In this document: one piece after another, positions 26,111-34,705 of the stretch
How the letters are laid out: every line of letters begins with the position of its first letter
Position numbering within the stretch: the stretch's first letter is position 1
From: Heyndrickxia sporothermodurans
Lineage (GTDB): Bacteria > Bacillota > Bacilli > Bacillales > Bacillaceae_C
Assembly: GCA_016756695.1 (NCBI GenBank)
Contig: CP066701.1
Location: 2,748,001 to 2,812,000 of the forward strand
DNA length: 64,000 nucleotides
Direction of reading: 5' to 3'
Notes under the pieces: model-generated
What the model was told of the DNA's origin: nothing
Database searches by the model: none
Seen by the model: the letters and a program-made list of their open reading frames with translations, nothing else
Program-made: the position numbers and the translations under genes

Positions 26111-26714
26111 TCGGATCATCTCCATTCATATTTTGAGGTAACTTTGATATAAACATATAAACCGCTTGATCAATATCTGCTTTCATTCTTGCAAAAAGTT
26201 GATTCAATACTTCTTCCTGGGATTCATTTTTGTGATTTTCCCCAGCTAGTATATTAATAAAATAATCGATTCGCTGTGGAATTTGCTTTTGCAAATCAGC
26301 AATGATGAAATCGCGATATTGCGTATCAAGCCTATAGCCTAATTGATCTTCTGTTTCATGGATGACTGAATTTAGGTCTTTACTAATATATTGATTTACC
26401 CTTTCTAATAGGTTTTGTTTAAAGGCCGGGTTCATTAAAAAGGCTTGCGGCATTGGTGAGGATGGAACGTCCATATCCTCAATACTATTTAAGTCGGCGG
26501 GATTAACCCCAATATTTAAAGTGCCATCAAGTTTTTCAATTTTTAATTGGTCAAATTTATATTCTAGACGTTCAACATTTATAGGTGGCTTTTCTTTTAG
26601 AGATTGTATATCTTTAGTTAAGTTTTCTAATGTTTTTTCAAATTGGGAAATTTTTTTTTGCTGGTATTGGATATATTGATACAATTGTTGGATTTGTCTA
26701 TTGTAATCGATCAT
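26100..26714 (-). CDS. gerPC: GerPC, spore germination protein
   Basis: A 204-residue GerPC. The first 60 residues form a strong coiled coil (QQLYQYIQYQQKKISQFEKT ... LTKDIQSLKEKPPINVERLE), followed by a beta segment (FDQLKIEKLDGTLNIGVNP) and a helical C-terminal half. GerPC is the largest GerP subunit. The domain order suits a scaffold within the coat, which is inference. GGGAGG precedes the start and gerPD overlaps its end. Confidence 0.9.
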   Translation of the reverse strand: MIDYNRQIQQLYQYIQYQQKKISQFEKTLENLTKDIQSLKEKPPINVERLEYKFDQLKIEKLDGTLNIGVNPADLNSIEDMDVPSSPMPQAFLMNPAFKQNLLERVNQYISKDLNSVIHETEDQLGYRLDTQYRDFIIADLQKQIPQRIDYFINILAGENHKNESQEEVLNQLFARMKADIDQAVYMFISKLPQNMNGDDPNGA

Positions 26715-26762
26715 TTGAAAACCTCCCTTTTGGTGTTCTACAATCCGACGGAACTTGAGCCA

Positions 26763-26975
26763 TCAATTCCTAAATGGAACGACTAATGGAGGGATGCCTT
26801 CTGTACCTTGTGCATGACTAATCACAGGTGCGGGTTCTGTAAAGCATCCGGTATTATATAGGTAGGCAGCGGGTTTAATGATTCCTGCTGTACCAATTTG
26901 GAAAACAGATGCATTGGATATTCCACCAATTTTAATCATGCGTATTTGTATCGTTTGTTGCACACTAATTTTCAT
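26763..26975 (-). CDS. gerPB: GerPB, spore germination protein
   Basis: A 70-residue GerPB, starting MKISVQQTIQIRMIKIGGIS and carrying the shared signature GISNASVFQIGTAG. The ribosome site AGGTGAT is intact 4-6 nt from ATG, but the IS66 element begins only 11 nt beyond that site. In the uninterrupted operon gerPB would follow the gerPA stop by about 24 nt. Its normal promoter, upstream of gerPA, is now 2.7 kb away on the far side of the insertion. Confidence 0.9.
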   Translation of the reverse strand: MKISVQQTIQIRMIKIGGISNASVFQIGTAGIIKPAAYLYNTGCFTEPAPVISHAQGTEGIPPLVVPFRN

Positions 26976-27041
26976 ATAATCACCTGTTTAAAAGTAAGCG
27001 TAAAATAATCCCCACCTGTCAACCAGATGGGGATCGAGTTA

Positions 27042-28656
27042 TTATTTAGGTAAGTTTTTAAAATCTATGCAAACGATTGGAAGTGTTGTTGACCAAGGCA
27101 GTACTTTATCCAGGGCATTTTTATCTGTCAGATCAATGTTAGGTAACTTCTCAAATAAATAGCGAAGGTAATAATATGGGTTTAGGCCATTTTCCTTTGC
27201 TGTTTCCACAATGCTATAAATGATTGCGCTAGCCCTTGCACCTTTCGGTGTATTTGAAAAAAGGAAGTTTTTTCTCCCAATAACAAAGGGCTTTATTGAG
27301 CGCTCGCTTCTATTATTATCAATTTCTAATCGTCCATCCTCTAGGAATGCCACTAATTTCTTCCATTGATTGAGACAGTAGGTAATCGCCTGACCTAAAG
27401 CGCTTTTTGGTAACACTTTTTGCTTCTGTATTTTTAGCCATGACAAAAAAGCATCCAAGACTGGCTTTCGCGTTCTAATCGTTTTCGTATCGTTCCATAG
27501 AGGATAACTCCTTTAGGTCGCGCTCAATGCGATATAGTTGGTTACAGTATTGAGACCTTCCATTGTCGCTACTCCTGATGTCAGACGCTTTGAAGAAGGC
27601 AATACTTTTAAAGCCTCATCAAATTTACGTCGAGCATGAGCCATGCAACCGACCAGTTTTACATTAGGTACCTTATGGTACCCGGCGTATCCATCAACCT
27701 GTAAATATCCTTTAAACCCTGACAGGAATTTCTCGGCATTTTTGCCTGACCTAGTTTCCTGATAATCGTAAAGGATGATTGAAGGTCCTTCTTTTCCAGT
27801 ACGGTAGAGCCAGAGATATGATTTTGAGGTGGCTGGTACTGACCGGGTTCGTGAAGTACCTGCAGGGTCGATTCGTCCGCATGTAAAATATCCTTTTCAA
27901 AAGAAGTTGATGCATGCGATCATAAAGTGGGCTCAACCACCGGTTACCCGTGAATCATCCAATTGGCAAGGGTTTGGCGTGATAACGGTACCCCCAATCT
28001 GGAAAATTGCTTTTCTTGCCGGTATAATGGGCCCATCCACATATTTTTGATTCATAATATGTGCCATTAAAGAAGGAGATGCTAAACTACCTGAATGAAC
28101 CGGTTTAGGCATTGGTGCTGTTACAACCGGAGTTTCAATTTCTTCACGTTCACAATGGCGGCAAGAGTAAATGGACTGAACATGTTTAACAACTTTCAAT
28201 TCCGCAGGAATGTATTTTAGTTCCTGGCGTACTTGCGTACTCATTTCATGCAGATTTCCACCGCAACACGAACAAACCTGCTCTTCAGGGGATAAACGAT
28301 ATTCAATCGTCTCCACAGGCAAGTTTTCTAACATCAGTTCACGTTGGCCGCGAACTTTGCGGCGCCGTTGATAAGTAATAGATTCCAAAGTAGGTTCCGG
28401 CAAATCTGGATTAGCTTCATTTTCTACTTCATTAAAAAGTTCCAATTGATCGGGGTTGGTTTTTTCACTGGAAAAGCCGAATCTATTTTTCTGCAGAAGG
28501 CGAAGCTGTTCTTCAGTCCATTTTAATTTACTCTAACGCGCTCTGCTTTTTTAGCTTCGCCTCTAATTCCGCATTTTGTTTCTCCAGCATTTCCAAGCGT
28601 TGCAGGAGTTCTTCAATTGTAGGGGTTGGGGTAGTTGAATTCGCTGTCTTTTTCAT
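27042..28656 (-). pseudogene. tnpC: IS66 transposase TnpC, frameshifted (element 2)
   Basis: From ATG 28656 the frame gives a coiled-coil start (LLQRLEMLEKQNAELEAKLK) and then breaks near 28530. The zinc-ribbon part (CSCCGGNLHEM ... CRHCERE) lies in 27933-28445, further breaks follow near 27940, 27750 and 27470, and the C-terminal catalytic part is open at 27042-27458 (DNNRSERSIKPFVIGRKNFL). The frame jumps leave no functional transposase. Confidence 0.87.
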
Positions 28657-28702
28657 AAATATATTATACGATAAAATAGGTAAATTCCTGATTTTTCATT
28701 AT

Positions 28703-29055
28703 TTAAATTACTGTTCTTGCTGTTACAACAGGGTGTGCCTGTTTTTGTTCCAATGATAATCCATCTAATAACCACCTTAATTGGCGTGGACTTATTTTCA
28801 GAGGACCCGAATTATTATCTGATACTAATGAAAATTTCCTCTCTCCAGCCGGCGATAATAAAGCCAAAAACCGTTATGATCCCATTGAAGAATTTTCAAC
28901 TTGTCTCGCGCGGTTACAAAAAACAAATAAACTCGAAGAAAAAGATCTAACTCGAATTCTTCTTTTACAAGAGCAGCCAATCCATCGATAGATTTCCGTA
29001 AATCTGTGACACCTTGTGCGAGGTAGACACGATCAACCGTAACTTCTTTTAGCAT
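28703..29055 (-). pseudogene. tnpB: IS66 TnpB, frameshifted (element 2)
   Basis: The N-terminus MLKEVTVDRVYLAQGVTDLR is intact and overlaps tnpA by 7 nt. A short stretch near 28920 is read out of register (the expected SSSLFVFCNR is in another frame) and returns, then the frame is lost after RLERGNFH at about 28825. The C-terminal SPRQLRWLLDGLSLEQKQ continues in another frame to 28703. Confidence 0.82.
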
Positions 29056-29372
29056 ACTGATTTCAATGCCTTAACTACTTCCGCCAGTAGTGTTGGATTA
29101 AAGCCAGGTTTAACCACGATGGATGCTGAACCAACATTTATATGTAATGTTTCATTCTGTTGCTCAGATTCTTCTAATGTAACCGGAATCCACTTGCTGT
29201 TAGAATCTTGGGTTGAATAGAAATTATCGGCTTTATAAAGCCAATACTTTAACTGATGAATACTTATTTCATTGATTTCACACCATTTGGATTGGGTGAG
29301 GCCACTCGCTCTGAAAAGAGCGATCCTACGCTCCCATTCCTTACGCAATTCTGGATTATTTCTTTGGGACAT
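29049..29372 (-). CDS. tnpA: IS66 accessory protein TnpA (element 2)
   Basis: A 107-residue TnpA with an N-terminal helix-turn-helix (WERRIALFRASGLTQSKWCE, then INEISIHQLKYWLYK) and a C-terminal part ending VVKPGFNPTLLAEVVKALKS. Intact, with GAGGAGG upstream. It is the first gene inside the insertion and is transcribed toward gerPB, so the IS promoter could drive read-through. Confidence 0.88.
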   Translation of the reverse strand: MSQRNNPELRKEWERRIALFRASGLTQSKWCEINEISIHQLKYWLYKADNFYSTQDSNSKWIPVTLEESEQQNETLHINVGSASIVVKPGFNPTLLAEVVKALKSVC

Positions 29373-29471
29373 AAAAAAACCTCCTCAAACTTTGATTTGA
29401 AGAGATTATCTCACAGGTACTATATATGTTAATAGGTGTATTCTATTTGACTCTTACGTTTAAAATGGCTA

Positions 29472-29693
29472 TCACACATTAAAATTAATTCCTTGATCGA
29501 TGCCATCATTATCAAACGTATTTGTTGCGGATTGATAATTCTGAATGGCTAAAGTTTCTCCTGTATTAAATGAACCAGCTCCTGCAAATGTTTTTGCAGT
29601 TGAAATGGGAGTAAGTTGAAAAACATCACCGATATGAAAAACACCGCTCGAACCAATGTTCATAACTTGAACGGCGCCGACGATTGCAGGCAT
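29472..29693 (-). CDS. gerPA: GerPA, spore germination protein
   Basis: A 73-residue protein of the GerPA/GerPF family (MPAIVGAVQVMNIGSSGVFH ... AKTFAGAGSFNTG ... DQGINFNV). As the promoter-proximal gene it is GerPA. The IS66 element starts 14 nt after its stop, cutting it off from gerPB-gerPF. A sigma-K-like promoter and a GerE-like site lie just upstream. Confidence 0.9.
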   Translation of the reverse strand: MPAIVGAVQVMNIGSSGVFHIGDVFQLTPISTAKTFAGAGSFNTGETLAIQNYQSATNTFDNDGIDQGINFNV

Positions 29694-29725
29694 GACCGTT
29701 CACATCCTTAAAATAATTTATAAAA

Positions 29726-29769
29726 TATCATATGAGTAATCGATTGAAATGTGATTCATTCGCCTAAAT
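29726..29769 (-). promoter_or_regulatory. Candidate sigma-K promoter and GerE site for gerPA
   Basis: On the minus strand: -10 CATATGATA (29726-29734), matching CATA-N3-TA; AC at 29751-29752 after a 16-nt spacer, matching the sigma-K -35; and ATTTAGGC (29762-29769), close to the GerE core RWWTRGGY. Late mother-cell control fits a coat operon. Known gerP operons are transcribed by sigma-K with GerE influence. Confidence 0.7.
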
Positions 29770-29822
29770 TATGAAGTCATTGTAAAATAAAAAGAAGAAC
29801 AAAATTTTATTAAGATGGTGAC

Positions 29823-30992
29823 ATGATGGAAAATAAGTTATACCCAACCCAATTCTTCGAAAGGATCTCTTCGTTAGATGGATTACGTGGATTTAGTTTA
29901 TTGGGGATATTTCTCATTAATATGATGTCCTATGAATCTCCAATATTATATTATAATCCAAAAGAATGGTGGCAAGGAACAGATCAATCATTATACAATT
30001 GGATTGAATTATTTGTACAAGCTAGCTTCTATCCAATCTTTGCTATGCTGTTTGGTTATGGGTTAGTTTTAATTAGAAATCGGACAATTGAAAAGGGGGG
30101 TGAATTTAAGAAAATTGCCGTAAAACGACTTTTTATTTTATTAATTATCGGAATTATCCATGCTTTTTTGATTTGGTCAGGCGACGTCCTAATCAATTAT
30201 GCTATATTTGGTTTCATATTAATTTTTTTGCTGAAATTATCCGGGAAATCTCTTATGATTATTGGTTTGTCTCTGTTTGTCATTCCTAATCTGTTTTTTA
30301 GTTTGTATCTTATGATCATAACTTTAGTGTCTTCTCAGGATATGAGCATGTATACTGATATTATGAATCTCACAAAATCTATGGATATATATTCATCGAG
30401 TAATTATTGGAATATTACCGTCCAAAGATTTAAGGATTGGATGCTGGTTAACGGATCTTCAAATATAATCTTTATCCTTTTTTCTGTCATTCCGTTAATG
30501 ATGATTGGAGCTGGTGCCGCTAAACTAAAATGGTTACAAAGTGCGCAAAGCGAAAGAAAGAAATGGTTATTCATTTTGATTATATCTCTCCCTTTAGGTC
30601 TATTCCTGAAATCACTGCCTATGTTTGTTGATTCCAATCTTGCGTTTAAGTATATTGAACAATCATTAGGGGGCACCATTCTTAGTTTTGCATATGTAGC
30701 GATAATTGCTCTGTTCATGTCGTATAAATGGACTGGAAGATTACTGAAACCATTCGCGGCATCTGGGAGAATGTCATTAACAATTTATATTACCCAATCT
30801 ATTGTTGGAACGTTCATTTTTTACGGATATGGTTTAGGATTATATAGTAAACTTACACTGGGAACAAGTATGTTATTAGCAATAGGAATATTTATCATTC
30901 AAGTTGTACTTGCGGAAATTTGGTTTATGAAGTTTAAATATGGACCATTGGAAAAAATTTGGCGGTATTTCACATACGGAAAAAGTGTCTAA
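29823..30992 (+). CDS. DUF418 family membrane protein
   Basis: A 389-residue polytopic membrane protein of the DUF418 (YeiB-like) family. The N-terminus RISSLDGLRGFSLLGIFLIN is diagnostic; about ten helices follow, with LVNGSSNIIFILFSVIPLMMIGAGAAK and a C-terminal TGRLLKPFAASGRMSLTIYI typical of the DUF418 domain. The fold resembles acyltransferase-3 proteins, but the reaction is unknown. Two adjacent ATG codons (29823, 29826) follow GGTGAC; either may be used. It is divergent from gerPA and replaces yisI-yisJ found here in B. subtilis. Confidence 0.85.
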   Translation: MMENKLYPTQFFERISSLDGLRGFSLLGIFLINMMSYESPILYYNPKEWWQGTDQSLYNWIELFVQASFYPIFAMLFGYGLVLIRNRTIEKGGEFKKIAVKRLFILLIIGIIHAFLIWSGDVLINYAIFGFILIFLLKLSGKSLMIIGLSLFVIPNLFFSLYLMIITLVSSQDMSMYTDIMNLTKSMDIYSSSNYWNITVQRFKDWMLVNGSSNIIFILFSVIPLMMIGAGAAKLKWLQSAQSERKKWLFILIISLPLGLFLKSLPMFVDSNLAFKYIEQSLGGTILSFAYVAIIALFMSYKWTGRLLKPFAASGRMSLTIYITQSIVGTFIFYGYGLGLYSKLTLGTSMLLAIGIFIIQVVLAEIWFMKFKYGPLEKIWRYFTYGKSV

Positions 30993-31021
30993 GTTAATAA
31001 TTATGATGAGGTGATTGGAAA

Positions 31022-31918
31022 ATGAAATTTGTTAGTTTTGAATGGAATGGCATTGAACAATATGGTGTGATTGATGAACAAACAAATGATATATTAAATC
31101 TTTCATCAGTTGTTGAAAATAAAGAAAATTTTAGTTTACCGCTTACCCTTATAGAGGGGATTAAACAAGGAGATTCTTTTGTTGCTGAAGTAGATAGGGC
31201 ATTAAGAAAATTAGAGAAAGAAAAGGAAACTTTTTTAGTAAAAAGTGATTCTATTACTTGGCTTTCACCGATTCCACATCCTACGAAAAACATTATGTGT
31301 GTTGGAAAGAATTATCGAGATCATGCGATTGAAATGGGAAGTGAAGCAGATATTCCGGAACATGTGATGGTCTTTACGAAAGCTCCAACAGCTGTGACTG
31401 GTCATCTATCACCGATTGACGCACATTCAGAAATTACAAATGAACTTGACTATGAAGGGGAGCTAGCTGTTGTTATTGGTGTTGGAGGAAAAAATATTAA
31501 AAGGGAAAACGCACTCCAACATGTATTTGGCTATACCATCTTAAACGATATCACGGCAAGAGACCTTCAAGATCGCCATAAACAATTTTTTATTGGAAAA
31601 AGCTTAGATACGTCTTGCCCTATCGGACCATGGATTGTTCACCATTCGCAAATTAATAATGCCAATCAATTAAATATCACAACGAAGGTGAATAATGAAA
31701 TCCGCCAAAATTCGAATACGAAACATTTTATCTTTCCAATAGAGGAGATTATATCAACACTTTCCAAAGGAATGACACTTGAGCCGGGGGATATTATTGC
31801 AACAGGAACTCCAGCTGGTGTCGGTAAAGGTTTCAAGCCGCCTATTTTCTTGAAAAAAGACGATGTGATTGAAATAAGTATTGAAGGGATTGGAACTTTG
31901 ACAAATAAGGTACAATAA
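31022..31918 (+). CDS. yisK: YisK, fumarylacetoacetate hydrolase superfamily protein
   Basis: A 298-residue FAH-fold protein. A short N-terminal domain is followed by the catalytic domain with GKNYRDHAIEMGSE, the metal ligands in NELDYEGELAVVIG (two Glu) and DITARDLQ (Asp), and the closing TGTPAGVGKG. B. subtilis YisK is an oxaloacetate decarboxylase that also associates with the Mbl elongation machinery; shared gene order with yisL supports orthology. GAGGTGATTGG precedes the ATG, 29 nt after the DUF418 stop, so the two may be cotranscribed. Confidence 0.9.
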   Translation: MKFVSFEWNGIEQYGVIDEQTNDILNLSSVVENKENFSLPLTLIEGIKQGDSFVAEVDRALRKLEKEKETFLVKSDSITWLSPIPHPTKNIMCVGKNYRDHAIEMGSEADIPEHVMVFTKAPTAVTGHLSPIDAHSEITNELDYEGELAVVIGVGGKNIKRENALQHVFGYTILNDITARDLQDRHKQFFIGKSLDTSCPIGPWIVHHSQINNANQLNITTKVNNEIRQNSNTKHFIFPIEEIISTLSKGMTLEPGDIIATGTPAGVGKGFKPPIFLKKDDVIEISIEGIGTLTNKVQ

Positions 31919-31991
31919 TCCAAAATCATATTAAAAGGCCCATCATTATGATAAGATATTTGAAACACTAATAAAAGGAGGTTAATTACAT

Positions 31992-32345
31992 ATGTATACT
32001 ACTCATGCACATATTACTACTTGGGTTGTAGCAGTCATTTTATTTGTTATTGCCCTTGTACTTATTAAAAGTGGAAATGCAAAAGGTACAAAAATTGTTC
32101 ATATGATATTGCGTTTATTCTATATTCTAACTATCGTTACAGGTGCATTTTTATTCTTTAAATTTCAATCGGCTAACCCGGCATTATATGGAATTAAATT
32201 GTTAGGCGGATTACTAGTGATAGGTATGATGGAAATGATTTTATCAAGAATGAAGAAAGGAAAAGGCACAGGTCTTTTCTGGATCTTGCTAATTATTTTC
32301 TTCGTTGGTGTACTTTATCTAGGTTTTGTTAAACTTCCATTATAA
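31992..32345 (+). CDS. yisL: YisL, small membrane protein (DUF1516)
   Basis: A 117-residue protein with four hydrophobic helices and little outside them; the start TTHAHITTWVVAVILFVIAL is typical of the UPF0344/YisL family. Function is unknown. AAAGGAGG lies before the ATG. It follows yisK as in B. subtilis. Confidence 0.88.
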   Translation: MYTTHAHITTWVVAVILFVIALVLIKSGNAKGTKIVHMILRLFYILTIVTGAFLFFKFQSANPALYGIKLLGGLLVIGMMEMILSRMKKGKGTGLFWILLIIFFVGVLYLGFVKLPL

Positions 32346-32407
32346 ATTCTATTTTGAAATGGCGGGACCATGGATTAGTCCACTGTTCCGCATAACTTAA
32401 GTCTTGA

Positions 32408-32434
32408 AAAAAACGAGGGATCCCTCGTTTTTAT
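32408..32434. terminator. Bidirectional terminator between yisL and the yisN-like gene
   Basis: AAAACGAGGGATCCCTCGTTTT is a perfect dyad with A and T runs, in a convergent gap. Confidence 0.85.
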
Positions 32435-32994
32435 TTTTGCATTTTATCGATAATTAATCGTTTTCCTGTGCTTAAGGTGAATTCAAAACGATCTTGTTGT
32501 GTATTTTCGCGAATAAAATAATGATGTACAGCCAATACAACCTCTCCATTATCAAAAATAAGGATATTAACACCTTTTTTCTTATCATTTGAATCTAAAA
32601 AAGAAAGATGGTTATGACTAAATATGCAATCATAAACAGAAAACTCAAGTGAATTTAATGTATTTATGAAGTGGAAAAATATATCATCACTTAATTCATC
32701 AAGGAGCATATCAAATGAGAACACAATTTGTTTTCTAATCCTCAGTTTCATTTTATCTAAAAGAAAGATTGTTTCATTTTTATGTAGAATCCGTCCATTC
32801 GGCTCTAATTTTCCTTTCATCCATTTATGATGATAATAAACCTCTATTTCTTGATTAACATAGTGTTCTAGCATGGTCGCCTCATCTGTTTCGTTATCAA
32901 AAAATACCCATTGATCATTGATATTTTCAATGTCTCCCTCTAAAAAAGCGCGGGATTGATGTTCTATTAATTGTAATCTCTGCAATTGATCCAA
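32431..32994 (-). CDS. yisN: YisN-like protein (DUF2777)
   Basis: A 187-residue soluble protein without clear motifs; it appears to hold two beta-rich segments (LEGDIENINDQWVFFDNET and WMKGKLEPNGRILHKNETIF) and a mixed C-terminal part. Position after yisL and overall character match the DUF2777 protein YisN; function unknown. TTG 32994 is taken as start because GGAGGT lies 6 nt upstream. The in-frame ATGs further up (to 33018) precede that ribosome site. Confidence 0.7.
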   Translation of the reverse strand: MDQLQRLQLIEHQSRAFLEGDIENINDQWVFFDNETDEATMLEHYVNQEIEVYYHHKWMKGKLEPNGRILHKNETIFLLDKMKLRIRKQIVFSFDMLLDELSDDIFFHFINTLNSLEFSVYDCIFSHNHLSFLDSNDKKKGVNILIFDNGEVVLAVHHYFIRENTQQDRFEFTLSTGKRLIIDKMQK

Positions 32995-33179
32995 CAAATT
33001 ACCTCCATTCATCATCATCTAACATCGTTTTAGACAAACAGAAGGAATTTCATACATAATATATGTCATATAAATTTCAAACTTTTTTTGATATTTTCTT
33101 AGATTCATTTGAATCAGTTTGACGTGATAAACGAGAAAGGATAATCTTATGTCGTGAGGAATAATTAGGAGGACGAAAA

Positions 33180-34676
33180 ATGTTGAAAAAAGCTTTGGCA
33201 TTTTGTTTCATTTTCATTTTGCTTTTTCAAACTGTTCCGGCAAATGCTGCTGAAAAAGTAAAACGAAACTGGCAAGATGAGACAATCTATTTTTTAATGG
33301 TTGATCGATATAATAATGGCGACTCGACAAATGATCGTAACGTAAAAGTTCTTGATCCAGTGGGCTTTCAAGGTGGAGATTTTAAAGGTATTATTGATAA
33401 ATTAGATTTTATTAAAGATCAAGGTTTTACAACAGTGATGCTTACACCTATCTTTAAAAATGATGACAGGGGATATGATGGGTATCGGATTACCGACTTT
33501 TATAAAACAGATGACCACTTTGGCACCATCAATGAGTTTAAAAAATTAGTTAGTGAAGTACATAAGAAAAAAATGAAGATTATCATTGATTTTCCAACGA
33601 ATCAAGTAAGTGCAAGTAGTTCTATAGTTAAGGATCCAAAGAAGAAGAATTGGTTCTCCGGGAAAACAAATGATCAATTAATTTCATTTGATCACACAAA
33701 TTCAGAAGTAAATCAATATCTAATTGATGCGGCGAAATGGTGGGTAACAAAAACGGATATTGATGGGTATTTACTAAGCAATGCAAATCAATCGCCGACA
33801 CAATTTTGGAAGCAATTTTCTAGTAGTGTGAAATCAGTTAAAAAAGATTTCTATTTATTAGGTGAAGTCAATTCTAAAGACAGTAAATTGGTGAAGCAAT
33901 ATCAACAGGCCGGGCTTGATGGGACGTTGGATTTTCGGTTAAATCAGCCTTTGCGTGATTCATTTGCAACTATTAATCAATCACTTAAAAAAGTACTTTC
34001 CATTGAAGCTGACAATAGAAAAGAATTTGATCAACCTTCCTTAATGGGCGCTTTTTTCGATAACCATAATATGAAAAGATATACGAGAGATATGGTGATA
34101 AACAAACAATTTCCGGGTACTAGATGGAAATTAGCATTAACATATTTATATACTCAGCCTGAAATTCCGATTGTTTATTACGGAACTGAAATAGCTGAGG
34201 ATAGTGGCGGAGTTCCCGAAAATCGCAAAATGATGAATTTCAGAACGGAAAAAGAATTGATTGATTATATTACGATGATCGGTGAAATTCGTCAGCAGCA
34301 ACCGGCATTGACAAAGGGATCAATGGAAATTCTCTATGAAAAAAATGGGATGGTCGTTTTCAAGCGTAAGTATAAAGATCATGTTAATATTATCGGTATA
34401 AATAATACAGACAAAACGCAAGTGATTAAGTTATCTAAAGATCAATTGCAGAATGATAAAGAGGAATTACGAGGATTAATTAGCGGCGGTGTCGTCCGAG
34501 CAGAAAATGGAACGTTTAAGCTAGCCTTCGAAAGAGAAACTTCCGAAATCTATAATGTTGTTGAGAAAACAGGCATAAACTTTATGTTTATCGCAATTTT
34601 AGTTCTTATTTGGATCGTATTTTTTGCCTTTTTATTTATCGCTTGGAAGCGTGGAAAACAGAAAAAAATACAATAA
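33180..34676 (+). CDS. Membrane-anchored GH13 alpha-amylase homologue, catalytic residues lost
   Basis: A 498-residue protein with a signal peptide (cleavage after ANA-A), a GH13 barrel and a C-terminal membrane helix (about 466-489) followed by KRGKQKKIQ. Four GH13 regions can be aligned. Region I has DFPTNQ (137-142) where NH is normal. Region II has IDGYLLSNANQ with Ser200 in place of the nucleophile Asp and Leu for the preceding Arg. Region III keeps Glu229 (LLGEVN). Region IV reads FFDNHNMKRY with Asn297 replacing the transition-state Asp. It is thus probably an inactive carbohydrate-binding or regulatory pseudoenzyme on the outer membrane face. The frame is intact, so the losses look selected rather than decay. 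Confidence 0.88.
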   Translation: MLKKALAFCFIFILLFQTVPANAAEKVKRNWQDETIYFLMVDRYNNGDSTNDRNVKVLDPVGFQGGDFKGIIDKLDFIKDQGFTTVMLTPIFKNDDRGYDGYRITDFYKTDDHFGTINEFKKLVSEVHKKKMKIIIDFPTNQVSASSSIVKDPKKKNWFSGKTNDQLISFDHTNSEVNQYLIDAAKWWVTKTDIDGYLLSNANQSPTQFWKQFSSSVKSVKKDFYLLGEVNSKDSKLVKQYQQAGLDGTLDFRLNQPLRDSFATINQSLKKVLSIEADNRKEFDQPSLMGAFFDNHNMKRYTRDMVINKQFPGTRWKLALTYLYTQPEIPIVYYGTEIAEDSGGVPENRKMMNFRTEKELIDYITMIGEIRQQQPALTKGSMEILYEKNGMVVFKRKYKDHVNIIGINNTDKTQVIKLSKDQLQNDKEELRGLISGGVVRAENGTFKLAFERETSEIYNVVEKTGINFMFIAILVLIWIVFFAFLFIAWKRGKQKKIQ

Positions 34677-34702
34677 AACCTGCCTTGTGGCAGGTTTTTT
34701 GA
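34673..34702. terminator. Terminator between the GH13 homologue and the SDR gene
   Basis: AAAACCTGCC pairs with GGCAGGTTTT across a 5-nt loop, followed by T residues; the convergent SDR gene ends just beyond. Confidence 0.8.
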
Positions 34703-34705
34703 TGT

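Larger units (their letters stand above)
26994..29457 (-). mobile_element. IS66 family element number 2, 2464 bp, in the gerPA-gerPB gap
   Basis: The ends are imperfect inverted repeats GTAAGCGTAAAATA (26994 rightward) and GTAAGAGTCAAATA (complement, ending at 29457). The octamer GTTTAAAA is perfectly duplicated at 26986-26993 and 29458-29465. The tnp genes run in the same direction as gerP. tnpA is intact; tnpB and tnpC are frameshifted. Its TnpA and TnpB differ clearly from those of element 1, so the two are different IS66 lineages. Confidence 0.95.
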
